A stretch of DNA of 64,000 nt from Bacteroidales bacterium (lineage in GTDB: Bacteria > Bacteroidota > Bacteroidia > Bacteroidales > UBA4181), in the NCBI GenBank assembly GCA_017523725.1, contig JAFWVY010000032.1, positions 1 to 64,000 on the forward strand. The letters are read 5' to 3'. A model generated the notes under the pieces. That model searched no databases and was not told the origin of the DNA. It saw nothing but the letters and a program-made list of their open reading frames with translations. Of the stretch, positions 1 through 9,163 are shown in pieces. A program made the translations under genes and the position numbers. How positions within the stretch are numbered: the stretch's first letter is position 1; the number at the start of each line of letters is the position of its first letter.

Positions 1-2
1 CG

Positions 3-848
3 TTCATTCCTCTGTGGGAGGAAGGGAAAATTCCCAACAGTACAAGTGTAAAGGTTGAAACGCAGATCATCAACGAGCGCCTCCGCGAAGTGGGCATGCC
101 CGGCGTGTACGAGTTCATGCCGAATCCGGAAATGTTTACCGGGTCGGCCATCGTGGTCTGTCCTGGCGGCGGCTATACGCAGGAGTCCATCTACAAGGAA
201 GGTTTTGATATTGCCAAATATTTCAACTCCAAAGGTATAGCGGCGTATGTGCTGTATTATCGCCTGCCGCAGAGCAAAAGCGTGGAAGTGTCGTACAAGG
301 CGCCGGTGCAGGATGCGCTCCGGGCTATCCGCAAAGTGCGCCAGCTGTCACAGACCTGGCGCCGCAACACGGGCAAGGTGGGTATCATCGGTTTCTCGGC
401 CGGTGGTCACCTGGCTGCTTGTGCCGGTACCATGTTCAAGGAGGACTGGGCCAACGTGGGGGATGCCCTCGATACCCTTTCCTGCCGTCCGGATTTCATG
501 GCGCTGATCTATCCGATCATCTCGATGGGTGAAATCACCCACATGGGATCGCGTATCAGCCTGCTGGGGCGTGATGCGACGCCGGAATTGATCGACAAGT
601 TCTCGAACGAGAAGAACGTGACACGCGAGACGCCTCCGACCATTCTGGTCCATGCGGTCAACGACGGTGCCGTACCGGTGAACAACAGCATTTTCTTCCT
701 TCAGGCCCTCCGGGAGAACCGGGTGACGGCTGCCATGCACCTGTTCACCACGGGTGGACACGGATTCGGCATCACGCTGAGCGGCGAAACGGCCGCGTGG
801 CCCGGTCTGGTCTATGATTTTCTGGTATATAACAACATGCTGCAGTAG
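3..848 (+). CDS. alpha/beta hydrolase (esterase/lipase-like), 5' partial
   Basis: The reading frame is open to the left edge of the window, so the N-terminus is missing; the first visible residues (FIPLWEEGKIPNS) are typical of the start of the mature part of this family. The fold markers are an oxyanion-hole motif PGGGY, a nucleophile elbow GFSAGGH near position 390-410, a likely acid Asp in HAVNDGAVP and a catalytic His in GGHGFGI near the end. These match the carbohydrate-esterase-like alpha/beta hydrolases often found beside glycosidases in Bacteroidota, so removal of acetyl or feruloyl groups from plant polysaccharides is a reasonable but unproven role. It lies 51 bases upstream of a secreted beta-galactosidase-like gene on the same strand. 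A GTG at position 90 could be taken for a start, but the conserved sequence continues upstream of it. Confidence 0.85.
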   Translation, partial: FIPLWEEGKIPNSTSVKVETQIINERLREVGMPGVYEFMPNPEMFTGSAIVVCPGGGYTQESIYKEGFDIAKYFNSKGIAAYVLYYRLPQSKSVEVSYKAPVQDALRAIRKVRQLSQTWRRNTGKVGIIGFSAGGHLAACAGTMFKEDWANVGDALDTLSCRPDFMALIYPIISMGEITHMGSRISLLGRDATPELIDKFSNEKNVTRETPPTILVHAVNDGAVPVNNSIFFLQALRENRVTAAMHLFTTGGHGFGITLSGETAAWPGLVYDFLVYNNMLQ

Positions 849-899
849 TGACTTCCTTTTAAGAAGGAATGCACAGTGCATATTCTAATTCATATAATC

Positions 900-3410
900 A
901 TGACAAGAAAAATTTTTACCGCAGGATTGTTCTTGCTTCTGGCTCTGCCCCTTGCGGCGCAGTACCAGTTCGCCCGGCCTCAGGCCACTGTCCCTAAAAA
1001 TCAGGATCTCGCCACGTTCGCTTCGCAGCAGCGGGTGCTTTTCAATTTTGACTGGAAGTTTGCCCTTGGCGAAAACGAGAATGCTGCGAAACCCGGGTTT
1101 GACGATTCCGGGTGGCGGCCGGTGGATCTTCCGCACGATTTCCAATTCGAACAGCCCTGGGATATGCGGGCAGGCGGTGCACGCGGCTTCAAGCCGGTGT
1201 GCGAAGGCTGGTACCGCAAGTCGTTCCGCGCCGATACCGTGTGGCGGGGCAAGCAGGTGAGCCTCGATTTCGGCGGTATCATGTACTATGGTGACGTCTA
1301 TCTGAACGGTCAGAAGGTCGGTTCTTCGGAATACGGCTATATCGGTTTCGAGGCCGACATCACCCGTGCGTTGCGCTATGACACGCTCAACGTGGTGGCG
1401 GTGTATGCCAACACCGGTCCGTCGGGTGACTCCCGATGGTATACCGGCGGCGGCCTGTTCCGCGACGTTTATCTGCAGGTCCGCAATGTCACCCATATCG
1501 CCCGCCACGGCATCTTCATCACGACGCCGGAGGTTTCTGCGTCCAAGGCCACCGTGCAGGTGCAGGCCGAGATAGACCAGTGGCAGAAGCACGATACGGG
1601 CGTGCGGGCGGTCATCCGCGACCCGGAAGGCAACATCGTGGCGACCACGGAGGGCGCCATGCCTGAGCATACGCACCAGACCTGCAGCGAGATCCCGCTC
1701 GATCCGGTGACGATCGCCTCGCCGAAGCTCTGGCATCCCGACCATCCGTATCTTTATACGGCTGATGTCATCGTGACGGCCGACGGCGTAGTGGCCGACT
1801 CTGTCCGGGAGACATTCGGTATCCGTTCGCTTGAGTTCTCACCTGAATTCGGCCTGAAAATCAACGGGGAGAAAATCTTCGTCATGGGTATGGCCAACCA
1901 TCATGACCTCGGACCGCTCGGTGCAGCTTCCTTCGACCGCGCCATCGAACGGCTGATGCTGAAGGCCAAATCTTTTGGATTCAATGCGGTGCGTTGCGCA
2001 CATAACCCTTACAGCGAATCGTTCACGCGCATTGCGGACCGTGTCGGCATGCTGGTGGTGGACGAACTGATCGACAAATGGACCGATGGTGGTCTCTGGG
2101 GAGGCCGCAAACCGTTCACCCAGATTTGCTGGGATCTGATTGCGGAGTGGGTCCGCCGCGACCGGAACTGCCCGTCGGTCATCATGTGGAGCCTGGGCAA
2201 CGAATTGCAGAGCCAGGCGGCCTGGAGCGGTTTCCAGACCAACGACTGGGGTGTGACCACGTATCGTCTTTTCGATATTATGGTCAAGCGTTACGATCCG
2301 ACCCGCGGCACGACGGTGGCCATGTTCCCGTCGCGTGCCGGTGCCATCCGCAACGAAGCCGATTTCATGACGTACCTGGTGCCGCCGGAGATTGCGCAGG
2401 TGAGCGACATCGCTTCGCTCAACTACCAGAGCAACGTGTACGGGGCTTACCTGGAACACTCTCCGCACATGATTCTCTTCCAGAGCGAGTGCCAGACTTC
2501 CATGATGCTGTGGGGGTTCTATAACATGGACCGCGACCGGACGGTCGGTCTGGCCTACTGGGGCGCCGTGGATTACTGGGGTGAATCGACCATGTGGCCC
2601 AAGAAGGGTTGGAACTTCTCGTTCTTCGACCATGCGCTCAATCCTTATCCGACGGCCTACCTGGTGCAGACCGCCTTCAAGGAGGATGAGCCGCAGGTTC
2701 ATATCGGTGTCAGTGTCGGCGCCGGGGAACGCATCAACTGGAACGATGTGCAGGTCGGCAACCTCGATCTGGCCGAAAAGTGGAACTTCGAGGCCGGTTC
2801 CATGCAGCATGTCTATACATTCACCAATGCCGAAGAGGTGGAACTCCTGGTCAACGGGAAATCGCTGGGTCGTCAGAAAAATGACGCTTATCTGGCCGGT
2901 CAGGACAAACTGTCCGAGACTTCGCGGACGCCGGGCGGCACTGTGGACAACAGCCAGCGCAATATTGTCCGTTGGAACGATGTGCCTTATGAGGCCGGCA
3001 AACTGACGGCCGTGGCTTACAACGGCGGCAAGGAAGTGGCACGCCACACCATCGAGACGACGGGCAAGGCCGTGGCACTCAAGGTCGAGGTCGAAACCCC
3101 GAACGACTGGAAGGCCGACGGCATGGACCTGCAGTATATCAAGGCCTGGGCTGTTGACAGCAAGGGACGCCGCGTATGGGATGCCACCGATGAGGTGACG
3201 TTCGACGTGTCCGGTGCCGCCACCTTGTACACGGTGGACAACGGTGATCACAGCACGGACTATCTGTTTACGTCTGACATTCACACCAAGACGATGCACC
3301 GCGGCTTCATCCAGTGCGTCGCACGGTCCAAACGCGAGGCCGGCAATGTGGTGGTCAAGGTCAGCTGCCCCGGTCTGAAGGGTGCTACGCTGAAGCTGAA
3401 AACCCTGTAG
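900..3410 (+). CDS. secreted glycoside hydrolase family 2 protein (beta-galactosidase-like)
   Basis: An 836-residue protein with an N-terminal signal peptide (MTRKIF, hydrophobic core, cleavage near LAAQ). It shows the GH2 order: sugar-binding jelly roll, Ig-like domain, TIM barrel, then C-terminal beta domains resembling DUF4982 and the GH2 C-terminal domain 5. The acid/base is predicted as Glu435 in SLGNELQ and the nucleophile as Glu530 in FQSECQT. GH2 enzymes of this build usually act as beta-galactosidases, though beta-glucuronidases and others share the architecture, so the substrate is not settled. I chose the ATG at 900 rather than the in-frame GTG at 876 because it begins directly at the signal peptide. 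The upstream esterase suggests a shared glycan-degradation role in the periplasm or at the surface. Confidence 0.9.
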   Translation: MTRKIFTAGLFLLLALPLAAQYQFARPQATVPKNQDLATFASQQRVLFNFDWKFALGENENAAKPGFDDSGWRPVDLPHDFQFEQPWDMRAGGARGFKPVCEGWYRKSFRADTVWRGKQVSLDFGGIMYYGDVYLNGQKVGSSEYGYIGFEADITRALRYDTLNVVAVYANTGPSGDSRWYTGGGLFRDVYLQVRNVTHIARHGIFITTPEVSASKATVQVQAEIDQWQKHDTGVRAVIRDPEGNIVATTEGAMPEHTHQTCSEIPLDPVTIASPKLWHPDHPYLYTADVIVTADGVVADSVRETFGIRSLEFSPEFGLKINGEKIFVMGMANHHDLGPLGAASFDRAIERLMLKAKSFGFNAVRCAHNPYSESFTRIADRVGMLVVDELIDKWTDGGLWGGRKPFTQICWDLIAEWVRRDRNCPSVIMWSLGNELQSQAAWSGFQTNDWGVTTYRLFDIMVKRYDPTRGTTVAMFPSRAGAIRNEADFMTYLVPPEIAQVSDIASLNYQSNVYGAYLEHSPHMILFQSECQTSMMLWGFYNMDRDRTVGLAYWGAVDYWGESTMWPKKGWNFSFFDHALNPYPTAYLVQTAFKEDEPQVHIGVSVGAGERINWNDVQVGNLDLAEKWNFEAGSMQHVYTFTNAEEVELLVNGKSLGRQKNDAYLAGQDKLSETSRTPGGTVDNSQRNIVRWNDVPYEAGKLTAVAYNGGKEVARHTIETTGKAVALKVEVETPNDWKADGMDLQYIKAWAVDSKGRRVWDATDEVTFDVSGAATLYTVDNGDHSTDYLFTSDIHTKTMHRGFIQCVARSKREAGNVVVKVSCPGLKGATLKLKTL

Positions 3411-3429
3411 CGGGTACACGGCATAAAAG

Positions 3430-3463
3430 GAGAGGGTGATCACGTGGGTCACCCTCTCTTTTT
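3430..3463 (+). terminator. intrinsic terminator after the GH2 gene
   Basis: A 10-bp perfect stem (GAGAGGGTGA with TCACCCTCTC) is followed by five T. It sits 20 bases after the GH2 stop. The reverse strand also has a short T-rich tail, so it may also end transcription arriving from the M48 protease gene. Confidence 0.85.
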
Positions 3464-3484
3464 GTACAGTCTCGCATTTTCTCT

Positions 3485-4738
3485 CTACTGTGATTCCCGG
3501 GCCTTGGCGTTTTGCAGAGCCTGGACACGTTGCAGCAAGGTCGGATGCGAATAATTGACGAATACGTACAGTGGATGCGGCGTCAGGTTGGTGAGCGACT
3601 GGGCCGACAGGCGGCAAAGGGCATCCTTCAGGTCGTCGCTGTTGCCGCAGGCTTCGGCGGCGAAGGCGTCAGCCTGGAATTCGGCACGCCGTGACTGAAT
3701 GTTCGAGAACAAACCGGTGATGGTGGACACAGGGCTGTAGAGCAGGCCGAAACTCAGCAATCCAATATGGAAATTGGGCTCGTTCACCTGCAGGGCCTGG
3801 CTGAAGGCCGGCGATTTGAGGCACAGCGACAGCAGGAAGAGCATGAGGGCGTTGCTGCAGCAGGCTATGATGAAGCTCTTGCGGATGTGCTTCATGCGGT
3901 AGTGCCCGATTTCATGGCCGAGCACGGCGATGATATGCGGAATGTCCAGATCGTTTATAAGCGTGTCATACAGGACGATGCTTTTCCTTTTTCCAAGGCC
4001 GCTGAAGAAGGCGTTGCCCTTGCTGGAGCGTTTCGATCCGTCAATGACCCGTAACGAATGGAAATCGAAACCGGTCCGGCGGGCAAAATCCGAGATTGCG
4101 TCCTTGACAGGGCCGTCCGCCAGCGGTTCCAGTCTGTTGAACAGGGGCACTATGAGTGTCGTGTAGAAAACCGTAATGAACAGCGAGAACAGCGTGATAC
4201 CCGCCAGTGCATAAATCCAGAAGAAACGGTTGGTCAGACCGTAGAACCAGGTCATCAGACCCAGCAGCAGGCCACCGAACAGCCATTCGAGCAGCATGTT
4301 CTTGATTTTGTCTGAGACAAACGTGCGCGGTGAAGTGCGGTTGAACCCGAATCCGGCTTCGATGACAAAGGTGTTGTAGATTTCGAAGGGCAGGCTGATG
4401 ACATTGAACAGCAGATCCAGCATGCCGAAGAACAGCAGGCAGCGGACAATTTCATTGCCTGACCATCGGCAGACCAGGTCGTTCAGCCAGGCGAATCCGT
4501 TGAAGCAGAGCATGCAGACCATCAGTACGAAGACCAGCACGCTTTCCGTCTGCGAGAAGCGGGTGCGTATGCGGGTATATTCCTGGCTCCGTGCGTATTC
4601 CTCAGCATTGTACACATGCCGGAGTTCCGGCGGGATTCCAGTGGACAGGGCGCGTAGATTCAGCATACCGAGCCACTGGTCTCCGATAAAGTCGCATACG
4701 ATGATGAGCAGGATGATATAGAACAGCACGGTGTGCAT
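3485..4738 (-). CDS. M48 family membrane metallopeptidase (Ste24/CAAX protease 1-like)
   Basis: A 417-residue integral membrane zinc protease. It has several hydrophobic segments, a Peptidase_M48_N-type N-terminal region (GIPPELRHVYNAEEY), the zinc-binding HEIGH motif around residue 276 and a third ligand Glu in EFQADAFAAE near residue 352. Ste24 relatives in eukaryotes trim CAAX proteins; in bacteria the substrates are mostly unknown and a membrane protein quality-control role is usual speculation. The gene starts 12 bases after fabG ends on the same strand, so both are probably on one transcript from the fabG promoter. All catalytic residues appear intact. Confidence 0.9.
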   Translation of the reverse strand: MHTVLFYIILLIIVCDFIGDQWLGMLNLRALSTGIPPELRHVYNAEEYARSQEYTRIRTRFSQTESVLVFVLMVCMLCFNGFAWLNDLVCRWSGNEIVRCLLFFGMLDLLFNVISLPFEIYNTFVIEAGFGFNRTSPRTFVSDKIKNMLLEWLFGGLLLGLMTWFYGLTNRFFWIYALAGITLFSLFITVFYTTLIVPLFNRLEPLADGPVKDAISDFARRTGFDFHSLRVIDGSKRSSKGNAFFSGLGKRKSIVLYDTLINDLDIPHIIAVLGHEIGHYRMKHIRKSFIIACCSNALMLFLLSLCLKSPAFSQALQVNEPNFHIGLLSFGLLYSPVSTITGLFSNIQSRRAEFQADAFAAEACGNSDDLKDALCRLSAQSLTNLTPHPLYVFVNYSHPTLLQRVQALQNAKARESQ

Positions 4739-4750
4739 GTCTTGGCCGTT

Positions 4751-5494
4751 TTAGCAGGTCATGCCGCCGCAGACATGCAGTACCTGGCCGGAGATGTAGG
4801 CCGACAGGTCGGAGGCGAGGAACAAGGCAGCCTTGGCTACGTCTTCGGGTGTGCCGCCACGCCGCAGCGGGATCTGGTCGGTCCACTGTTTGAGTTTCTC
4901 TTCGGGCAGGGATGCGGTCATTCCGGTCAGGATAAATCCGGGTGCGATGGCGTTGCAGCGGATGTTGCGCGAACCGATTTCCTTGGCCACCGATTTGGTG
5001 AAACCGATGATACCGGCCTTGGAAGCTGCATAGTTGGCCTGACCCGCGTTGCCGGAGACACCGACCACCGAACTGATGTTGATGATGCTCCCGCCGCGCT
5101 GGCGCAGCATGAGTGGCTGTACGGCCTTGGTCATGCAGAACACGGACTTCAGATTGACATTGATGACCATGTCCCATTGCGCCTCGGTCATGCGCATCAA
5201 CAGACCGTCGCGTGTGATGCCGGCGTTGTTGACCAGAATGTCAATATGGCCGAAGTCTTCCGCCACTTGCTGTACAATGGCCTGTGCATTCTCGAAATCC
5301 GCCGCATTGGAAGCATAAGCCTTGGCTTTGATGCCGGTTGCCAGCAGTTCTTTTTCAGTTTCCTGCGCTACTTCGTCGTACGCAAGATCGGTTATGGCGA
5401 TGTCTGCGCCTTCTGCCGCAAAGCATTGGGCGATGGCTTTGCCGATTCCTCTGGCCGCTCCGGTGATGAGGGCCGTTTTTCCTGATAATAACAT
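4751..5494 (-). CDS. fabG: 3-oxoacyl-[acyl-carrier-protein] reductase FabG
   Basis: A 247-residue short-chain dehydrogenase/reductase. It carries the NADP-binding TGAARGIG motif at the N-terminus, the structural NNAG motif, and the catalytic Ser-Tyr-Lys set (ISSVVG and YAASK). Length and motifs match FabG, which reduces 3-oxoacyl-ACP in the fatty-acid elongation cycle in the cytoplasm. No other fab gene is nearby; it heads a two-gene unit with the downstream M48 protease. The family contains many look-alike reductases, so the substrate assignment rests on overall similarity. Confidence 0.88.
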   Translation of the reverse strand: MLLSGKTALITGAARGIGKAIAQCFAAEGADIAITDLAYDEVAQETEKELLATGIKAKAYASNAADFENAQAIVQQVAEDFGHIDILVNNAGITRDGLLMRMTEAQWDMVINVNLKSVFCMTKAVQPLMLRQRGGSIINISSVVGVSGNAGQANYAASKAGIIGFTKSVAKEIGSRNIRCNAIAPGFILTGMTASLPEEKLKQWTDQIPLRRGGTPEDVAKAALFLASDLSAYISGQVLHVCGGMTC

Positions 5495-5513
5495 TTTGCT
5501 TTGATTTAGTGTG

Positions 5514-5521
5514 CAAAAGTA
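5514..5521 (-). promoter_or_regulatory. predicted -7 box for fabG
   Basis: TACTTTTG on the minus strand, matching the Bacteroidota -7 consensus TAnnTTTG, about 20 bases upstream of the fabG start. No clear TTTG -33 element was found. Confidence 0.5.
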
Positions 5522-5572
5522 ATGTTTTTATGTCGGAGAGGAGCCTTGGTCGAAGTAATTTTTATAATTTGC

Positions 5573-5603
5573 TTTGAAAAGCCTTTTTTTATAACTATTT
5601 TCG
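5573..5603 (+). promoter_or_regulatory. predicted promoter for the coiled-coil gene and zapA
   Basis: TTTG at 5573-5576, a 19-base spacer, then TATTTTCG at 5596-5603 (one mismatch to TAnnTTTG). This is the Bacteroidota sigma-ABfr layout, 22 bases before the start of the next gene. Confidence 0.5.
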
Positions 5604-5624
5604 CGACATATTTCCTATAGTGGT

Positions 5625-5915
5625 ATGACGGCGCAGCATGAGATAGTGGATGCATTGCAGGAGAAAGTGGCGCGGGTGATCGAAGTGGCCCGACGCTCAT
5701 CCGAAGAAAATGCGGCCCTGCAGCGTCAGGTTCAGATGCTATCCGAAACCGTTAAGGAAAAAGATCTGGAGATCGCTGCATTGCAGGAACGCTTCCAGCG
5801 TCTCAAACTGGCCAGGGCACTGGCCGGCACGGACGAAAGCGCCAGGGATGCACGTCAACAGATCGGGAAAATCGTGCGGGAGATTGACAAGTGTATTTCG
5901 CTTTTGAACCGATAA
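5625..5915 (+). CDS. small coiled-coil protein encoded directly upstream of zapA
   Basis: A 96-residue protein that is almost entirely predicted amphipathic helix, with heptad-like spacing of hydrophobic residues from about residue 8 to 62 and a conserved-looking tail (IGKIVREIDKCISLLN). There is no signal peptide or membrane segment, so it is likely cytoplasmic. I do not recognise a characterised family. It ends 7 bases before zapA and shares its promoter. A short coiled-coil protein made together with ZapA could be a functional counterpart of ZapB in the division ring, but that is inferred from position and shape only. Confidence 0.7.
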   Translation: MTAQHEIVDALQEKVARVIEVARRSSEENAALQRQVQMLSETVKEKDLEIAALQERFQRLKLARALAGTDESARDARQQIGKIVREIDKCISLLNR

Positions 5916-5922
5916 TAGAATT

Positions 5923-6213
5923 ATGTCATTGGTTATCAATGTAAATATTGCCGATAAATCCTATCCGCTGAAGATAGACAAGGAGGAGGACGAGGAGCGG
6001 ATTCGCAAAGCGGCGAAGTTGATCAACGACAGAGTCTGGCAATACAGGCAGCGGTTTGCCGACAAGGACACGCAGGATGTGCTGGCGATGGCCTCCCTGC
6101 AGTTCGTCGTCAAGTTGCTGAGTTTGGAAACGAAATTGCACGCGTCCGACACCACGGAGAAACTCCAGGCCATTGACAGGATGCTGGAGGACTACTTGGT
6201 GCAGGAGGCCTGA
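5923..6213 (+). CDS. zapA: cell division protein ZapA
   Basis: A 96-residue protein with the ZapA layout: a short N-terminal beta region (INVNIADKSYPLKI), then a helical part with the family-typical EERIRKAAKLINDRV and a long C-terminal coiled coil. ZapA binds FtsZ and cross-links filaments in the division ring. Placement just upstream of a 6S RNA candidate matches the zapA-ssrS linkage seen in many bacteria. The small coiled-coil gene upstream is probably co-transcribed. Confidence 0.85.
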   Translation: MSLVINVNIADKSYPLKIDKEEDEERIRKAAKLINDRVWQYRQRFADKDTQDVLAMASLQFVVKLLSLETKLHASDTTEKLQAIDRMLEDYLVQEA

Positions 6214-6261
6214 CAATCATAAAAACACGTTCTTTGTATTTGTAGGAAGCATATTAAAAAT

Positions 6262-6462
6262 TCCCGCATAGCTTCTTCATACCTTGTGAAACTCAACAAA
6301 TAAACACTTAAGAGTTGGTCTCAGGCTGCTTAGGACAGGCCCAGTACCGGTTCGCCGGGATTCCGGATTTTGTCCGGGACGTTGGAAGCCCGAGGCAACC
6401 GGCCGCTCTTGCCCATGTCAATAGGGGTTTCTTATAAGTTAGAAGAAAGCTATGCGTTTTTT
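6262..6462 (+). ncRNA. ssrS: 6S RNA candidate
   Basis: About 200 bases that fold into one long, interrupted hairpin typical of 6S RNA. The closing stem is CGCATAGCT (6265-6273) with AGCTATGCG (6448-6456). Next come CTTGTGAAAC (6283-6292) with GTTTC and ATAAG (6427-6438), a large open central region, AAGAG (6310-6314) with CTCTT (6406-6410), and an upper stem of CCGGTTCGCCGGG (6347-6359) with CCCGAGGCAACCGG (6389-6402). Six T follow the closing stem at 6457-6462. 6S RNA binds the housekeeping RNA polymerase by imitating an open promoter. The position just after zapA is the classical one. I found no convincing promoter directly upstream, so it may be processed from the zapA transcript. Confidence 0.78.
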
Positions 6463-6478
6463 ATATAAATTTTTCAGT

Positions 6479-8014
6479 ATGGTACCAATTATTGTTTGTT
6501 CGGCAGTGGCCCTGATTGTGGGGTTCATTGTCGGATACGTCCTCTTCCAGAAAGTGATAACCGGGAAGAAGGACCGGATGATGAAAGAAGCGCTTGCGGA
6601 TATCGAAGCGCAGAAAAAGAATAAGATGCTCGAGGCGAAGGAACATTTCATGCATTTGCGCTCGGAGCATGAAGCTGCGGTGAACGAACGCAACGCCCGC
6701 GTCCAGCAGGCGGAGAACCGCATCAAACAGAAGGAAGCATCGCTGTCGCAGCGGTTTGAAGACGTGCAGCGGCAGAAGAAGGAAGTGGAGACGCTCAGGG
6801 ACAATCTGAACGCACAGAAAGAAGCCCTGGAGACACGTACGGAGGAACTGGCCCGTCAGCACAGGCTGCAGGTGGAACGCCTGGAGGCCCTCTCCGGACT
6901 TTCTGCTGAAGAGGCCAAGGCCCAGTTGGTCGAATCGTTGAAGGCGGAGGCCAAAACGGAGGCCATGTCGTATGTGAACGAGGTGATGGACGAGGCCAAG
7001 ATGACGGCATCGAAGGAAGCCAAAAGTATTGTAATCAAGACGATACAACGTGTGGCTACGGAGACGGCCATAGAGAATGCCGTTACGGTGTTCCCGATTG
7101 AGAACGATGAGATGAAAGGCCGGATCATCGGCCGTGAAGGCCGGAATATCCGTGCGCTCGAAGCGGCGACTGGCGTGGAAATCATCGTGGACGATACGCC
7201 CGAGGCCATCGTGCTCTCGGCTTTTGATCCGGTGCGCCGCGAGATTGTGCGGTTGGCGCTGCATCAGCTGGTGACGGACGGCCGTATCCATCCGGCCCGC
7301 ATCGAAGAGGTGGTGGCGAAAATCACCAAACAGGTCGAGGAAGAGGTTATCGAAACGGGTAAACGCACGACCATCGACTTGGGTATCCATGGATTGCATC
7401 CGGAATTGATTCGGCTCATCGGCAAGATGAAATATCGTTCGTCGTACGGACAGAACCTGCTGCAGCATTCGCGGGAGGTGGCCAACCTGTGCGCTATCAT
7501 GGCATCCGAACTTGGTCTGAACGCTAAACTGGCCAAGCGGGCCGGTCTGTTGCACGACATCGGCAAGGTGCCTGATGACGAGCCGGAACTTCCGCATGCC
7601 ATCCTGGGTATGAAACTGGCGGAACGCTACAAGGAGAAACCCGAAATCTGCAATGCGGTCGGCGCGCACCACGATGAGATGGAGATGAACTGTCTCATTG
7701 CTCCGATCGTACAGGTTTGCGATGCTATTTCCGGTGCCCGTCCCGGTGCCCGGCGCGAAGTGGTCGAGGCGTATATCAAACGCCTCAAGGAGCTGGAGGC
7801 ACTGGCGCTTTCGTATCCCGGCGTCACCAAGACGTTCGCCATTCAGGCCGGCCGCGAGCTGCGCGTGATTGTAGGCAGCGAGAAGGTGACCGACAAGGAG
7901 GCGGAGAATCTGTCTTACGACATTGCCAAGAAGATCCAGGACGAGATGACGTATCCCGGACAGGTGAAGATTACTGTTATCAGAGAAACAAGAGCCATCA
8001 GTTATGCGAAATAG
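6479..8014 (+). CDS. rny: ribonuclease Y
   Basis: A 511-residue endoribonuclease that initiates mRNA decay at the membrane. Visible parts in order: an N-terminal transmembrane helix (residues ~3-23), a long coiled coil (~30-190), a KH RNA-binding domain with [15 protein letters not shown], an HD hydrolase domain containing LLHDIGK, and the conserved C-terminal region. I chose the ATG at 6479. The in-frame ATG at 6452 lies inside the closing stem of the 6S RNA candidate and would add residues encoded by its U-tract, whereas starting at 6479 puts the membrane helix at the N-terminus as in the family. Its 3' end overlaps the next gene by 11 bases. Confidence 0.92.
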   Translation: MVPIIVCSAVALIVGFIVGYVLFQKVITGKKDRMMKEALADIEAQKKNKMLEAKEHFMHLRSEHEAAVNERNARVQQAENRIKQKEASLSQRFEDVQRQKKEVETLRDNLNAQKEALETRTEELARQHRLQVERLEALSGLSAEEAKAQLVESLKAEAKTEAMSYVNEVMDEAKMTASKEAKSIVIKTIQRVATETAIENAVTVFPIENDEMKGRIIGREGRNIRALEAATGVEIIVDDTPEAIVLSAFDPVRREIVRLALHQLVTDGRIHPARIEEVVAKITKQVEEEVIETGKRTTIDLGIHGLHPELIRLIGKMKYRSSYGQNLLQHSREVANLCAIMASELGLNAKLAKRAGLLHDIGKVPDDEPELPHAILGMKLAERYKEKPEICNAVGAHHDEMEMNCLIAPIVQVCDAISGARPGARREVVEAYIKRLKELEALALSYPGVTKTFAIQAGRELRVIVGSEKVTDKEAENLSYDIAKKIQDEMTYPGQVKITVIRETRAISYAK

Positions 8015-9152
8015 ATTGTTCATCCTCGGATGCGCTTTGGCCGCGTTTTCCGCACCGGTCTCGGCGCAGATGTATCCGCCCGTCCCTCCGCAGGAGATAC
8101 AGGTCAGGGAACCTGGTTTCAAGGTATTCCAGTTCCCTGCCGATCAGATTCCGCGCATCGACGGTCGTTTTGACGACTGGGATATCGTGCCCGACAGCTA
8201 TGCTGTGACCATCGATTCCATGTGGGATGACAGCGGCCGGCATCAAGGGGTGGACAAAGCGACGCTGGATGTCAAGGTCAAGGTCGGCTGGGTGGAGGGC
8301 GAGAACCGCCTGTATTTCTATTACGAGGCGACCGATGATTACTGGCATTTCAGCGAAATGGGCCTGAGCAACGATATTTTCGAGGTGGTGGTCGATGGCG
8401 ACCTGTCGGGTGGTCCGCATACGGATGAATTCCGCATCAACCAGGATGTGACGACACGTATGGCGGCCTTTTTCGAGATGCAGAACGTCCATGCCCAGAA
8501 TTATCACATCTTTACGCCGCCTACAGCGGGGAAGGATTGGACGATGGTCTGGGGTACGCAGCAGTGGTTGAAGTCGCTGCCTTATGCCAACCATGCCTAC
8601 AGCTACGATTTCAAGCCGGGCGAGCCGGGGACGCTGAAGTTTGAGTTCTTCATCACGCCGTTCGACTATGCTTCTCCGGACGGGCCGGCGCTTTCGGTCG
8701 AGAGCAGCCTGTACGAAGGCAAGAAAATAGGCCTGTGCTGGGCGGTGATTGATTACGACCAGCCCGGGGGGCGGAACAATGGTTTCTGGAATCTTTCGAA
8801 GCATCACCAGATGTTCGGCATTGCCAACATGGAACGGCTGTTCACGCTGATGCCGCTGGAACCGCAGTTCCGCAGACCCGTCGAAGCCCACTGGACGCAT
8901 ACGGTCATCAAGGATACACGGACAGTCGTGTTCGAAGACCGGAGTTACGGCAACATCACCTCGTGGCATTGGGATTTCGGCGACCGGACTACTTCGGACG
9001 AACAGAATCCTGTGCATATCTATGCCCAGGACAATGCCCACTATATCGTAACTCTGACGGTCCGGGGACCCGAAGGCGAAGACCGTCTGTGCAAGGTCTG
9101 GGATGTGACGGTCCGCGACCGGCGGCATCCCTCGAACAATTCCTACGATTAA
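8004..9152 (+). CDS. secreted protein with CBM9-like N-terminal region and PKD domain
   Basis: A 382-residue protein with a signal peptide (cleavage near VSAQ). Residues ~45-240 resemble the carbohydrate-binding/CBM9-like beta sandwich: [15 protein letters not shown] is the usual opening of that domain. The C-terminus from about 305 is a PKD domain with the signature [20 protein letters not shown]. No catalytic motif is visible, so binding or structural work outside the cell is more likely than enzymatic activity. The start overlaps the rny stop by 11 bases, so translation is probably coupled to rny, an unexpected pairing with an RNA-decay enzyme. Function unknown. Confidence 0.8.
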   Translation: MRNRLFILGCALAAFSAPVSAQMYPPVPPQEIQVREPGFKVFQFPADQIPRIDGRFDDWDIVPDSYAVTIDSMWDDSGRHQGVDKATLDVKVKVGWVEGENRLYFYYEATDDYWHFSEMGLSNDIFEVVVDGDLSGGPHTDEFRINQDVTTRMAAFFEMQNVHAQNYHIFTPPTAGKDWTMVWGTQQWLKSLPYANHAYSYDFKPGEPGTLKFEFFITPFDYASPDGPALSVESSLYEGKKIGLCWAVIDYDQPGGRNNGFWNLSKHHQMFGIANMERLFTLMPLEPQFRRPVEAHWTHTVIKDTRTVVFEDRSYGNITSWHWDFGDRTTSDEQNPVHIYAQDNAHYIVTLTVRGPEGEDRLCKVWDVTVRDRRHPSNNSYD

Positions 9153-9163
9153 CCGGTAGTCTC

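Noticed and set aside
853-881. Two small inverted repeats between the esterase and GH2 genes (TTCCTT/AAGGAA and TGCAC/GTGCA)
   Set aside because: The stems are only 5-6 bp with no T run; too weak to call a terminator or regulatory element.
1839-3617. Long open frame on the minus strand opposite the GH2 gene
   Set aside because: It follows the codon structure of the GH2 gene in a GC-rich sequence; its translation has no recognisable domains and it runs through a terminator. Similar long antisense frames opposite araA (41524-43311), tyrS/ispG (19331-20863) and lysS (45143-46843) were rejected for the same reason.
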